From: Hyalella azteca
Lineage: Eukaryota > Arthropoda > Malacostraca > Amphipoda > Hyalellidae
Reading direction: 5' to 3'
Assembly: GCF_000764305.2 (NCBI RefSeq)
Contig: NW_025936006.1
Coordinates: forward strand, 686,729 to 750,728
DNA length: 64,000 nucleotides
Each line of letters begins with the position of its first letter. The stretch's first letter is position 1. This document shows positions 39,376-51,000 of this stretch, piece after piece. A program made the position numbers and the translations under genes. Under the pieces are notes generated by a model that saw only the letters and a list, made by a program, of their open reading frames with translations, was not told the origin of the DNA and ran no database searches.

Positions 39376-40424
39376 CTCCGCAGTCAGACACCACAAGCTC
39401 TGTAGTGCAGCGCTCAGCAATAATGACCCCTACATTGGAACGCAACATTTCTCAGTACAACAGACACGCGTCAGAAGACCACCTCTCCTCCGGAGGTAAC
39501 AAATTAAGCATTGATATAGTACCTTACATCGACATGACAAAAACCCGTATGATATTCATTCGTCTTGAAATAATTCAAGGATGTCTAGCTGACACTGAAC
39601 TCTTACTTTACATCGTATCTATAACTTTGCAATGCAGTGATTGATAACACCAAGCATGAATAATGGTTCCTATCACTCCTTCGCCTTCTCTGCGAAACTT
39701 TAAGATTCCATTCAATACGAAGTGTAAGAAGATTATCTTAATAAAAATATTGGAATAATATTACTCTCAAGGGAACTAATCGTTTCAAATATGCATGAAT
39801 AAAAGCAAGTGTTGAGTTTAAGCCCTGGCACAAACCATAATACTGCACGATCGTCTTGGTTTGAGCTCTACAGCTCGAGAAGGAAAGAGAAATATAGCAT
39901 AGGACTCTCGTGGGACGACGAGAAAGCTCCACCAATATCTAGCGGCACCAAGGCATGGGTGCGAGGCGTAGCGGTAAAATGCCACGCAAACAATTTTATT
40001 ACTAAAAGAAGCGGAAGAAAGCCTGCAACATTCCACTCATAACGTCGAATGCACTCACAATATTATTATGGCAATACGGTTACGATTATTTTTCCACTCT
40101 TGATTCGAGTGCGAGTATAACATGTAATTATTGTCAAGCTTGTCAGGCTAACCGCTCTGCCCCAGTCAAAGTTGCTCATGGTTAACACATTGTAGTCGTC
40201 TTCGTGCTGGAAGAGATCATAATAAATTACATAAATTGCACAAATCTTCTCGCTATCTCATCATCAAGAATAAATAATAATTTAAAATCAATAGGACACC
40301 CACTATCCTTATGATTATTATGGTTTGTTTGCTCTTCGTAAACTGTATACAAAATAATATAGGTTGGCATCGCTGCGGTCGTGGTCTAAGAGATTGTGAG
40401 AGATGCACGCCTGCAAGATGATGA

Positions 40425-40570
40425 GTACCGGTATTACCATGACCATCACAGTGGCCATCACCATGACCATCACAGTGGCCATCACCATGACCATCACAGT
40501 GGCCATCACCATGACCATCACAGTGACTATCACCATGACCATCACAGTGACTATCACCGTGACCGTCACT
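40425..40570 (+). repeat. 24-bp minisatellite (accatcaccatgaccatcacagtg-type unit)
   Basis: Five to six copies built of a simpler 6-bp theme (accatg/accatc/acagtg). Confidence 0.9.
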
Positions 40571-43334
40571 AGTGTTGAATATCCCAAATTCGTAATAGTT
40601 TTCGTTTCTGCGAAAATTGTTAGCAATTCATGAAAGTGCAGAGCACAACACAAACCTGAAAACCGCAGACAATTCAACCTCGCGACTTAGACATGAAGCA
40701 TTAAAGGGGCGACTCGCCCGTGGCTTACATCTTCAATAAAACGAAGATCAACATAAACATCATCCAAGATCAATAAATTAAACCAATATCTAATAACAAA
40801 ATTCGATAGTTACTTCAGCGCAATGGACAAAATAATTCTTGATTGAATACGATACAAATTCAGCCGCCACACTGTCCAACCTAGCGGTCCGACAGCACTG
40901 AATAGGAACTTAACGAACATATAACACGTACCCTATATAAATAAATAGTAACAATAATAAAAGTAATAGACTTTCCGAGTTGACGCATAATATTTCCAGA
41001 AATATATTAATCATAAGAGCGGGCAATGTACACAACATAGGAGAGTTCTGGCCGCTATATACAGTAGGAACTTGTGAGGCTGTGGCTGCAGTGCTGCGAC
41101 CAGACGATAAACACGGCACAGCATCATACATCATTATAATTGATGATGGATTAACGATACTACCGTATCAGTTACTTGATCGTGGTAGATTTAGGCGAGC
41201 AGAAGATGACTTACTTCTAGCAAGACGCTGGTGGCCAATTACGGCGAGTGGAATGCACATTGCACAGTGCGTTAGAATATGGCTTAGTGATGGTGGTGGC
41301 GTAGCTTCAAGCTTTGTAGTAAACAATAGAAAAAAGGAGAGGGATGACCAAGAAGGCGATGTGGCTTTCGCCAAGCAAGCAGCAGAATATAACACTTGTA
41401 CATGACTGGAGTGAAGCCTGCATCGAAGAGTGACGGCAAGTGCTCATCGACTAGGACTTGTGCCAGAAAATGAGCATCTCAAGAATGGAAGAGTGAATGT
41501 GATGAGAGACCCAGAGAAGTTGTCGCAGAGAGCAGAAGACGAATGTGGAATTGTCCGTTAATTGATGGAAAACCCAAAATAAGGTGGACGCTGAAAATGC
41601 CTCTTTCTTGAAAGTCAGATACATGAGAAAATGTTCTCATTTAACGCAGTTAGATTTTGATGCGCTGTTGACTTAACCCTCTACCGCCGGACATAAGTAA
41701 CCGGAGCAATTTTACCACAAGCCTACTTCCTCAAAAAGGAAACATTCTAGCGAGCGCAAAATGACTTGCACTGATGGTTGCCGCCACGTACGACAACTTT
41801 AAAATGTTTTCTGTTGCGTACAAACGTCCTCAGGTTACTACATTCAATAGTTTACGGATAATTTAAGTTGAAAGTTACCGTATGTTCCTAGAGACATGCG
41901 GCGGTAGATGGTTAAGGAAAAGCCTACACCGAAATGCTTCCAAGTGACGACGGAATGAATGCCGTCGTCGACGACACCAATACCATGGATGCAATGGCCA
42001 TTCCGTTCACAATATAATTGAGCGCCCAGTTTGAGAACGAAGCGAGAAATAGCAGCCTATCCGCAGGCGTGGTTATTTCAACACCCAGAAACAAATGCAC
42101 TTTACTAAAACACTGCTGTGGAAAAATGCAACATAAAAAAAATGAAGAAGAGAGAACTTAACATTAACCACTTGAAAATCTCTCCAGATTGAATCTTCAA
42201 GATATTCTTTTTGGTTTATGTTTAGAGTTGATTTTGCGAAGAACAATAGTTCGTGAGTATAAATTAGTCGAGAGATGGGTTGTTTATGGGCAGGCAGCGC
42301 GCGGGACGGACGGCATGCAAGGCAGCGCACTTTACGTACGAACTATCGTCGGCAAACACCGACAATCACACGAACAATGAAATGAACAATACGATGAACA
42401 ATGAGATGAACAGCAACGATGATAAACGAGAGAACCAATAAATGGCTAAGCGCAAGTAATATTCAAGGCAAGCAGACTGCCATGCCTCGAATACATTCAT
42501 TGCAATCAAAGTCTGGTAAGGACGAGTTGTTGCATATAATCTCACAAATGCGGAATTATGCAAACGTAGTCTCCTGCAGTAATGTGCGCTTTCGAGAGCT
42601 GCATATATGAATAGAAGCTCCTACGATGAGCACAGCACCGCCACCTAAATTCACAGTTTCAGTCTTTCAGGTGCTACGAAATTTCTATAATTTCATTAAA
42701 TTATTGAAGCACAATATGACGCAGAATGCTCGTCGACAAAAAGAAGTCGTACGATGAATATGTGAATCGAGTACCAAGTCTGATGTGAAAAATTTCACTA
42801 AGAGTTTCAAACTGTAATTACAGCTGCCACGGCTTAGTTTAATGAGTAAAAATATAAGAATACGATATGCAAGCCCACCTTGAACCAAATAGATAACTTT
42901 AGATAAACAGATAAACAAGGACTAACATAAACAACAATGATGCAAATTGAATAACTTGGCTGTAATCTGACGATAAAACGAGGCTCTAAATGATCAATAT
43001 ATGTTTTTTTTAAGTCAAGTCGTCAACATTCCGACCCTCGCACACGTTCACGCACGACATGAACGATGAAGCTACGCTTCAGAGCTTACGTTCCTTGACG
43101 CATAGCAGCAATGCTGGAGCCTTGGGTCGCTCTTGAGCTCAACTGAGGCGTGTAGCGGTGAGTGCTTCAAGTCCCAGAGTAAATATCAATTCCTTCTCGA
43201 CAAAATAAGAGCAACTTGATTCAATCGTTGAGATAACATAAAAATTCTTACATAACAATAAAAGCTTGATTGAATCGGAGAGATAATTTATAAATTATTT
43301 CATGACAATAAAAGATTACTATGGAAAGCCAGAG

Positions 43335-45016
43335 TCAAGCATGGCTGGGCGCCGCACTGGTTGTGGTGCTGCTGCTGCTGGTGCTGCTGCTGCTCTTATT
43401 GCTGTATGTAGAAGCGCACATGCCTTTACAGATAATAGCTTTAAACGGGTCGTCACAAAGTTCTAAAGGAGTTCTTTTCTGTTCACTGAAAGCTATATTA
43501 TTCAACGCGGGCACTTCACTTTGCCTACCGATACTGTAACACTCGCGCCCTAATGATAATAAAGGGATAGCACTCTCGTCATCTCCACAACCACCACTTC
43601 TATGATAAACATTGCTATTCTCTGGCCGTAATGTTCTGTTGTCCTCAGATAAATAAAACATGTGATCCTCACTAGCAGCAGGATGTGAACAGGACGCTAC
43701 ATGAGACGCTCTCTTGACACTCGGACACGGGCCAAACACCGACATCTTCCGGGACTTGGACTGAGGGGGAGAACAGGACAGCGCTGCGCAATGATTATGG
43801 CTGTTGCTCTTGACGCCAGGACTAGTGCAATGCACCGCAGACACAGGAGTCTCGTTACGTTTAGACGAGGTGCTGCCCCCCGTACCGGTGCCTGTACTGG
43901 CATAACCGCTGCTGTCACCACTCTGGTGCTCGCCTTCTTCAGCCCCAGCATCCACTCCACAATTGATGGCCCCCAAATGCTCACTGTCTTCATTCCTCTC
44001 CTCTACGACAACGCCACTCACGGACAGGTTGAGGGCTTCGATGGTGTTGTGCTGATGCCCTAAAGTGAAGCCGCCTATCGTGGAGTCACTCAAGCTGCTG
44101 GTGATGGGCGGCACGGCCATGTTGCCGCTCATCGAGCGCTTGCGGCCATTCGAGAAAAGCCCCGCGCTGCTAGAGGAGCCGCCGGAGCTGTGGCGCCCTG
44201 CGTGGTTGTTTGAAGACGACGACGACAATGAAGACTGACGCGACGCCTGTAGGACGGACACAGAGGGTTGGGAGATCATGCCGTTGTGACTTCCATGTCT
44301 TTGTGGGTGCAAAGACAGACGCCTTGATAGCGACGTAGAGGTGGGAGTGGGTCGTGCCTGCATGCGGGGGTTCATTGGTTGTAAGGTGGCTGTATTGCCG
44401 CTGTCCATTGGCACGCACGTCTGCGGGGAGTCCAGGCTGGGGCTCACCAACATAGGATATCTGTTGAGCAAGTTGATGACCTGCAAGGCCGTGGGCCGCC
44501 GAGACGGGCAGATCTGCCAGCACTGCAGTAAGAGTTCTTCAAGTAAAGGGTCAAGGTTGGGGGGCACAATGAGGGTGTTCTGGTCCCTGACGTACTCCAG
44601 CACTTGGTCGTTGTTCATGTTTTGGAAGGGAATAGCCCCGAATGTAATGACCTCGTACAACAAGACGCCATAAGACCACATGTCAGACATGGACGAATAA
44701 AATCCTTCTTTAAGAGATTCGGGAGCCATCCATCTCACAGGAACCATGGCTTTGTGCTTTATTCGGTAGTAGTTAGTTTCGAAGACAGGCCGCGTCATGC
44801 CGAAGTCGCCAATCTTAACAGTTTTATTGACATTGACGAGGCAATTCCTACAAGCGAGATCTCTGTGCACGTATTTATTCTCGGCTAAATAGTTCAGGCC
44901 TTTAGCCACGTCCTTGACCATGGACGTGAGGCGGAAGTTGGAGACCTCGTCGTTGTCGTTACGAGATGAATTGTACACGAGGTTACGACGCGCCAGTAAG
45001 TACTTCTGCAGATCAC
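43335..45016 (-). CDS. VKR: VKR exon 10: kinase C-lobe and tail
   Basis: Contains YVHRDLACRNCLVNV, IGDFGMTRPVFETNYYR, MVPVRWMAPESLKEG and MWSYGVLLYEV, so it is a tyrosine kinase by its HRDLACRN loop. A tail of about 360 residues is rich in Ser, Gly and His. It ends in a Ser/Thr run and PSHA. Confidence 0.97.
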
Positions 45017-48000
45017 CTGCACACACAACAATAAGTAACATCTTCCATGGTGTTGCTGGACTCGCTTATATATTTTAGTTCGCGTGTAATGTTATAAGCT
45101 GGTAAGCCATTTAATTCATGCAAACATAAGCCCCCGTGAGACTTATTGTGTAAGTAGCAACGCTTCGAGAACGAATTAAATAATTTCGAGATTGCCGAAA
45201 AAACATGAAGTAATTATTCTCTCATTATCGTTAAATCAAAGATTTAATTTTACATACTCAAAATATGCAAGCATAAGTTAAATTCATAGATTAATACAGA
45301 TCTACTCACCATACAACATGAACTCCATGACGGCATAAATTGGTTCAGTGTCGATGCAGACGCCTATGAACCGAACCAGGTTCTCGTGCTGCAAGGTTCT
45401 CATAAGATTTGCTTCAGACAAGAATTCTTTCTTCTCAGCAATGGTCGAGTTGGGCTTCAGAGTCTTGACAGCAACGGCAATCCAGCCATGGTTTTCGATG
45501 TTACATTCACCGCCGTATATGACGCCGAACTGGCCTTCTCCAACACGCCTATTGAGGACGAGGTTGTCACGTCTAATTTGACATCCTGTGAACATGTTGA
45601 AGATATTGCACTCGCTCCACAGGGCTTGTAGCTCCTTCACTTTGCGATCATAGTTACGCTTGATGATGAAAACGCACGCGACCGGGAAAATTGCTGTGAC
45701 ACTGAAGAGTAAAAGGCACAGCATGACTATGGCATTTGTACAGGACACGCCCAAAATGAACCTGAAGCCTTCAACTACACAAGGTTCTAATTTATCCCTG
45801 GGAAATTCAGCAGGCCATGTAAGCTTCGATTTATAAAGCTCGAGTCTGTTATAAGATTCGTTTTTACCATGGACCAGATACTTGGCAACTTCAGTGTACT
45901 CGCCGCTCTGGAACTGCCGCACGATCACGTCCGTCACGCGAGAGTGACTGTCCTGGAAGCTCACTTCTCCAGACACGCCATTAAACTTCAGAGACTCCAA
46001 CTTCTTAATGATCATGTCAGCACTCTGGTCAGACCGCAAGTCCACTGTCAGAGATCGGTCTTCATTAGCCATCTTATCAAGGGCAAGAGCGAGGCTCCAG
46101 ACGGCATCGTACGTGAAGCCGGCATAGTCCGACTTGGCCGTAGAGGAGTAATTCACTTTTTTCTCGTAAGCTTCCTGCCACTCTTTGACTGTTGCGTTCC
46201 ACTGCATTACTTGGTCTGGGTCTGCGAAGTACCGATAAGAAAGAGACATGTGTCCCTCTAAAGCCTCCAGCATTTGCTCGCGGGTACACTCGGGGAGAGA
46301 CCCATCAGCGTTCTCAACGGGCATTTCGTACCAATCCCTAGAGTACCATTGCGGCAGGAACCAAACATACCCTTCTCGGGCAGTCATTCCATTATGGTAT
46401 GCTAAGCAGACGACAATGCGGGCAACATCTTCATAAAAGTCACATATAATAACAGTTGACCGCTGCTGTCTGAAGACTTCTAGATGGGACTTGAGACTAA
46501 GGGACTTGGGGTCGGCACGATATTTCCGCATAAGGAAATCCATGTGGTGCTGCTCCAACACCTCCCGCAGCGGCGTCACATACTCAGCGTAACGCTGACC
46601 TTCCTCCGTGATCGAGGCTATTCTCTTCCAGCCAAGCTCCAGGAACAGTTTCAAGAAGACGTGCCTGTAGATCTTGTTCTCGGGAATTGTTCGAAAGAAG
46701 AAAGGATACTCTGCTTGGTCAGAAAAAATTGCCCCTTCAGCCCCGTATGATATCATTGGTATTTTGAAATGGTTTTGGACGCCTGCTAAGGGTACGAGTG
46801 TATCGGAACAAGCAGGACCAATTATGCCAACAGTTTTCTTGAGGTTGTTTTTAGAGTAAGATTTGATAATACTGATAAACTGAGCCATGACCATGTCGCG
46901 CTCACACTCGTCATTGAGCGCTATGCCATTCAAGACATACTCGGGTAAGATGGACTTGTTCGAGTTGATGTGTTCAATGGCCAGAAAGAAGGCAGGGACG
47001 GTGCCAGGCGCAGCAAACCTGTTCTTGGCGAGCCAGTATGAGCTGTGCTTCGACTTGCTGGTGTCGACGCTCGTATTGTTGTTGGCAGCCACTGTCGGCT
47101 TCCGAGACTCAGAGCCTTGAGCGGTTACAGGAAAGAAGCCCAGCACGAAAAGATTCGTGGGGCGCGCCGAGAACCTCCAATTTTTCCAGTCATTCTGAGA
47201 ACAAAATAACAGTGATTTTTTACCGGAGATTAATCACTGCTTTCTATGACTGAGTGTTCACAAATCTTTGGAGCTCAATTTACCGACCTAATGCCAAAAT
47301 TTTGTATAATCTTTGGAAATATTCTTAGTGTAATTTTAGTTACTATTTGGAATGTAACGTCTAATTGAGCTGAGGCCACATATTACGCTTATATTTAAAG
47401 TACGTAAATTTTATTTCGAAAATATGATCCGAACAATAACATTTTTAAGACCATTTAAAATTTAATTTAAAAAACTGTCAACTAAGAAAATAACATCATA
47501 AGACTACTCCACTTTAAGTTTTGATCCTAAATAAACAGCTGGCTTCTCTATCATCTTATTCTATACGATACCAGTAATTCAAAATGGCCACAAGAAATAG
47601 GGAAAGCATAACTTATACCCCATAGACTAAGCAACATTCACAACTCACACAAAAAATCGTATAGAACAAGAGAAACGTGTCAGACATTTAGTCCCTTGTG
47701 CCCTATAATAGAGTGTAGAACAGAAAGGAAGACACTCATGACACTCATGACGCCGTGCCCCGTAATAGATTATAGGACAAGAACGAGGAAGACACTCATG
47801 CCCCCGTGCCCCGTAATAGATTGTAGGACAAGAACGAGGAAGACGCTCATGCCTCCGTGCCCCGTAATAGATTATAGGACAAGAAGAACGAGCAAGACAC
47901 TCATGCCCCCGTGCCCCGTAACCTACATTTTTCTGCAGCCACTCGCAGGCGATGCTGGAGTAGTTGGACCGGCGCGTCAGGTGGCGGGAATATTCGGCGA

Positions 48001-51000
48001 GCAGCGACGAGAACTCGTGCGCCCCAGGCGCCAAGCGCTCCACAACCTGCACGGCAAAGGCAGCTTATCTTCAACGCCGCAAAACCAGTATGCCGACCTA
48101 GAACAAACTTATCTGCTAAAAAATTTAGGAATTCAAAAATATTGTTAGTTTTGATTAAGTACAGCGTATCAATCTTTCAGACAAGTGGACAACTACTTTT
48201 ACCGAAGCAACCTGCCTACTTATATTAGCATTAATTGTGACAACCACAGAAATTGAAACTGGCAGTAATACACGAAGAAGAGGTTCTCAAGCGCCTCGTT
48301 GCTTTGAATCTTCCGATTCGATGTCACGTGGACTAGACGGCTTTCATCCTAAATTGCTCAAATAATTTAGCAACAGTCCTGGCCGGCCCTTTGACAGTAT
48401 TATTTCAAAAAAAACTTGCACGAATGAACTTTGCCGACCGATTGGAAAGAAGCTCAAGTAACACCATTGTTCAAAAACGGTAACAAAAGTAGTCTCGGTA
48501 ACTATCGCCCTGTCAGTACTGACAAGTGTTGTTTGTAAGCTAATGGAATCTGTTGTGAGGGATAGGATTATCTATCACTTGACTGTTCACCATCTCTTAT
48601 CAGATTGTCAATATGGTTTTATTGCCGGCAGATCCTGCACCACTAACTTAGTATCTACGTTGAACGATTGGACTCGTCTGCTGGACAAAAGGGAGCCAGT
48701 GGATGCATAGTACCTCGATTTTGCCAAAGCATTTGACAGCGTTCCGCATGAGCGGCTGTTGCGTAAAGTGAAATCTTTCGGAATTGAGGGAAACGTACTC
48801 CAATGGATCAGAGATTTTCTAGTAGGTAGACGACAACGTGTCAATATTAACGGAACCGTGTCAGACTGGGCATCAGCTGTCTCTTATACACATCTAGATG
48901 TGTATAAGAGACAGGAGTGGCGCAGACAGCATCAGGCACCCACCAGTATTGGATGCAAAGAGAGTGGCGCAGACAGCGTCAGGGCCAGCGCAGCGTGCTG
49001 GAGTAAACATGCTGCCCACGCACCAAGACTCGCTGCAGTGCGGCTTGCCTTCATTGTTGTAGAACAATGCAGAAATATTGGCTAGTTCTGTGAATAAAAA
49101 ATACCATGTTTAACATAGGACTATATAAGAGAAGATATGAATTCATGGGCATTGGGAAATCTGGACAGCTTCATAAAATTTATTAATCAGACATTTTGTG
49201 ATAATTTTTTGACAACTGGATGATGAATTCGGTATGAAATTCAACATGAAACATCAACAAGAATCTTTCTACTACATATAAATCTGTTAGAAAATGATTA
49301 ATAAAATATGTCAAGGGATGCCAATACAACCTTCTTTGGAACGGTAAAAGGTTTTGAGGGCGGGATTAATCTTGTTGGTGTAGACACGCCAGTGTTCCAG
49401 CAGCGCAGGATCTTTGTTCTCTATCATTTCAGCCGGCAGGAACCACCCAAACCTTCCTCCTGTCCCTAGATACCTGCAAAATATTATAACTTTGAATATT
49501 ATTCAGAACTGAACAGGTTTTTGAAAGCCATGGCTAGTTTTCCAGTGATATTCTGAATACTGCCTCATCTCAAAACAAAAACTCTACTCCAACGGTCACA
49601 AAATTTTGCAATTAAAGTATTGCATTTACCTGACGGTGTTATATTGGTAAAGTATTGTATTTACCTGACGGTGTTGTATTGGTCAAGTATTGTATTTACC
49701 TGACGGTGTTATATTGGTCAAGTATTGTATTTACCTGACGGTGTTGTATTGGTCAAGTATTGTATTTACCTGACGGTGTTGTATTGGTCAAGTATTGTAT
49801 TTACCTGACGGTGTTGTATTGGTCAAGTATTGTATTTACCTGACGGTGTTGTATTGGTCAAGTATTGTATTCACCTGACGGTGTTATATTGGTAAAGTAT
49901 TGTATTTCCCTGACGGTGTTATATTGGTAAAGTATTGTATTTACCTGACGGTGTTGTATTGGTCAAGTATTGTATTCACCTGACGGTGTTGTATTGTTCA
50001 AGTATTTTATTTACCTGACGGTGTTGTATTGGTCAAGTATTCCCACATGGGCAGGACTGCTCCATGCAAGAAGATCCATCATGAGAGCACGCGAGTTGCC
50101 GGGGCGCAAGGCCTGGTATTTCTCCATGCATGGCCTGCATCACAAGGGAAAATAAACAAACAAAAATCTAACGATTAATTAATTACATCATTGTGTCAAA
50201 AGTTTGAACTCTTGAACATAAATGTTCAACCTTCCAAGTTTTCAATGAAACCAATAGCACACAAATATCATACGTGCATAGACGGGCAATTTGTAATACA
50301 CCCTAAAGTCATGCTGCTGCACACTGATATATTTATTGAGCTCAAAAAACATGGTTAACATTTGAAAAGATCAAACTTATTGGCCACACATTGTGCTGTA
50401 GAGGTGTAAGCAATATTTAATTGATATATTTAGCTTACTAAACAAGTAAAATTTCTCAAGTCAACTAAGCTAGCAAAAGATGTTAATTATTTATTTTCAT
50501 GAAGCTTTTGAGTAGCATTTAATCACCCCATTAAATGAAAAATTATCCACTAAATGATATGATTTCAATAAATCAATACATGCAAGCGGCACTACTACAT
50601 TTGTCAATGGTTCAAATAAGCTAATCGGTGGAGCATGAGCAACTGCGACAGAACAACTAGCAAGGTAAACAGCTACTGGGACACTGCCACTGACTGGCGT
50701 TGTAGGGGCGAGTTGAGTAGCACAGACAGACTCGAGTTGTCTGTCTCATTGCAGGTGAAGACCTCAACATCTCGGTACCCCATCATCTGGCGCAGCAACA
50801 CTGCAACCACCTGCACACAACAGTACATTCTTAGACTCAAATACAACTACATGTTGGCATCCATAAATCTCGAAATATGATGGTTGCGCCATGTCAGTCA
50901 ACCCACTACTTGCTGTTGGCAGTGCATCGAGTTGCTCGCCTTGAAGATGACGCTTGTCTTCAAGCCTCCAACTGTGGCTCCTTGCTACTTCTGACTCCCT

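Larger units (their letters stand above)
35600..43330. other. No confident gene
   Basis: Intergenic between ILK (promoter side) and the Venus kinase receptor 3' end. ORFs at 40980-41405 (141 codons, plus) and 39086-39499 (plus, partly made of a minisatellite) have no recognisable domain. ILK is transcribed leftwards from about 32 kb, so its promoter probably lies at 32-37 kb. Confidence 0.4.

Noticed and set aside
39086..39499. 137-codon ORF as a gene
   Set aside because: Its middle is a 40-bp minisatellite in frame by chance, with no splice or domain support.
40318..40677. 119-codon minus ORF rich in Met, Val and Thr
   Set aside because: It is a translation of the 24-bp minisatellite at 40425-40570.
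43360..43400. Trinucleotide (gct)n expansion
   Set aside because: It encodes the Ser run near the VKR C-terminus and is short and interrupted. Ordinary coding low complexity.
44604..44888. Plus-strand ORFs over VKR exons (also at 43701, 45869 and 46484)
   Set aside because: Shadows of the minus-strand kinase and flytrap exons.
48759..49085. 108-codon plus-strand ORF crossing the adapter
   Set aside because: It fuses a LINE fragment, the adapter (SYTHLDVYKRQ) and unrelated sequence. Not a gene.
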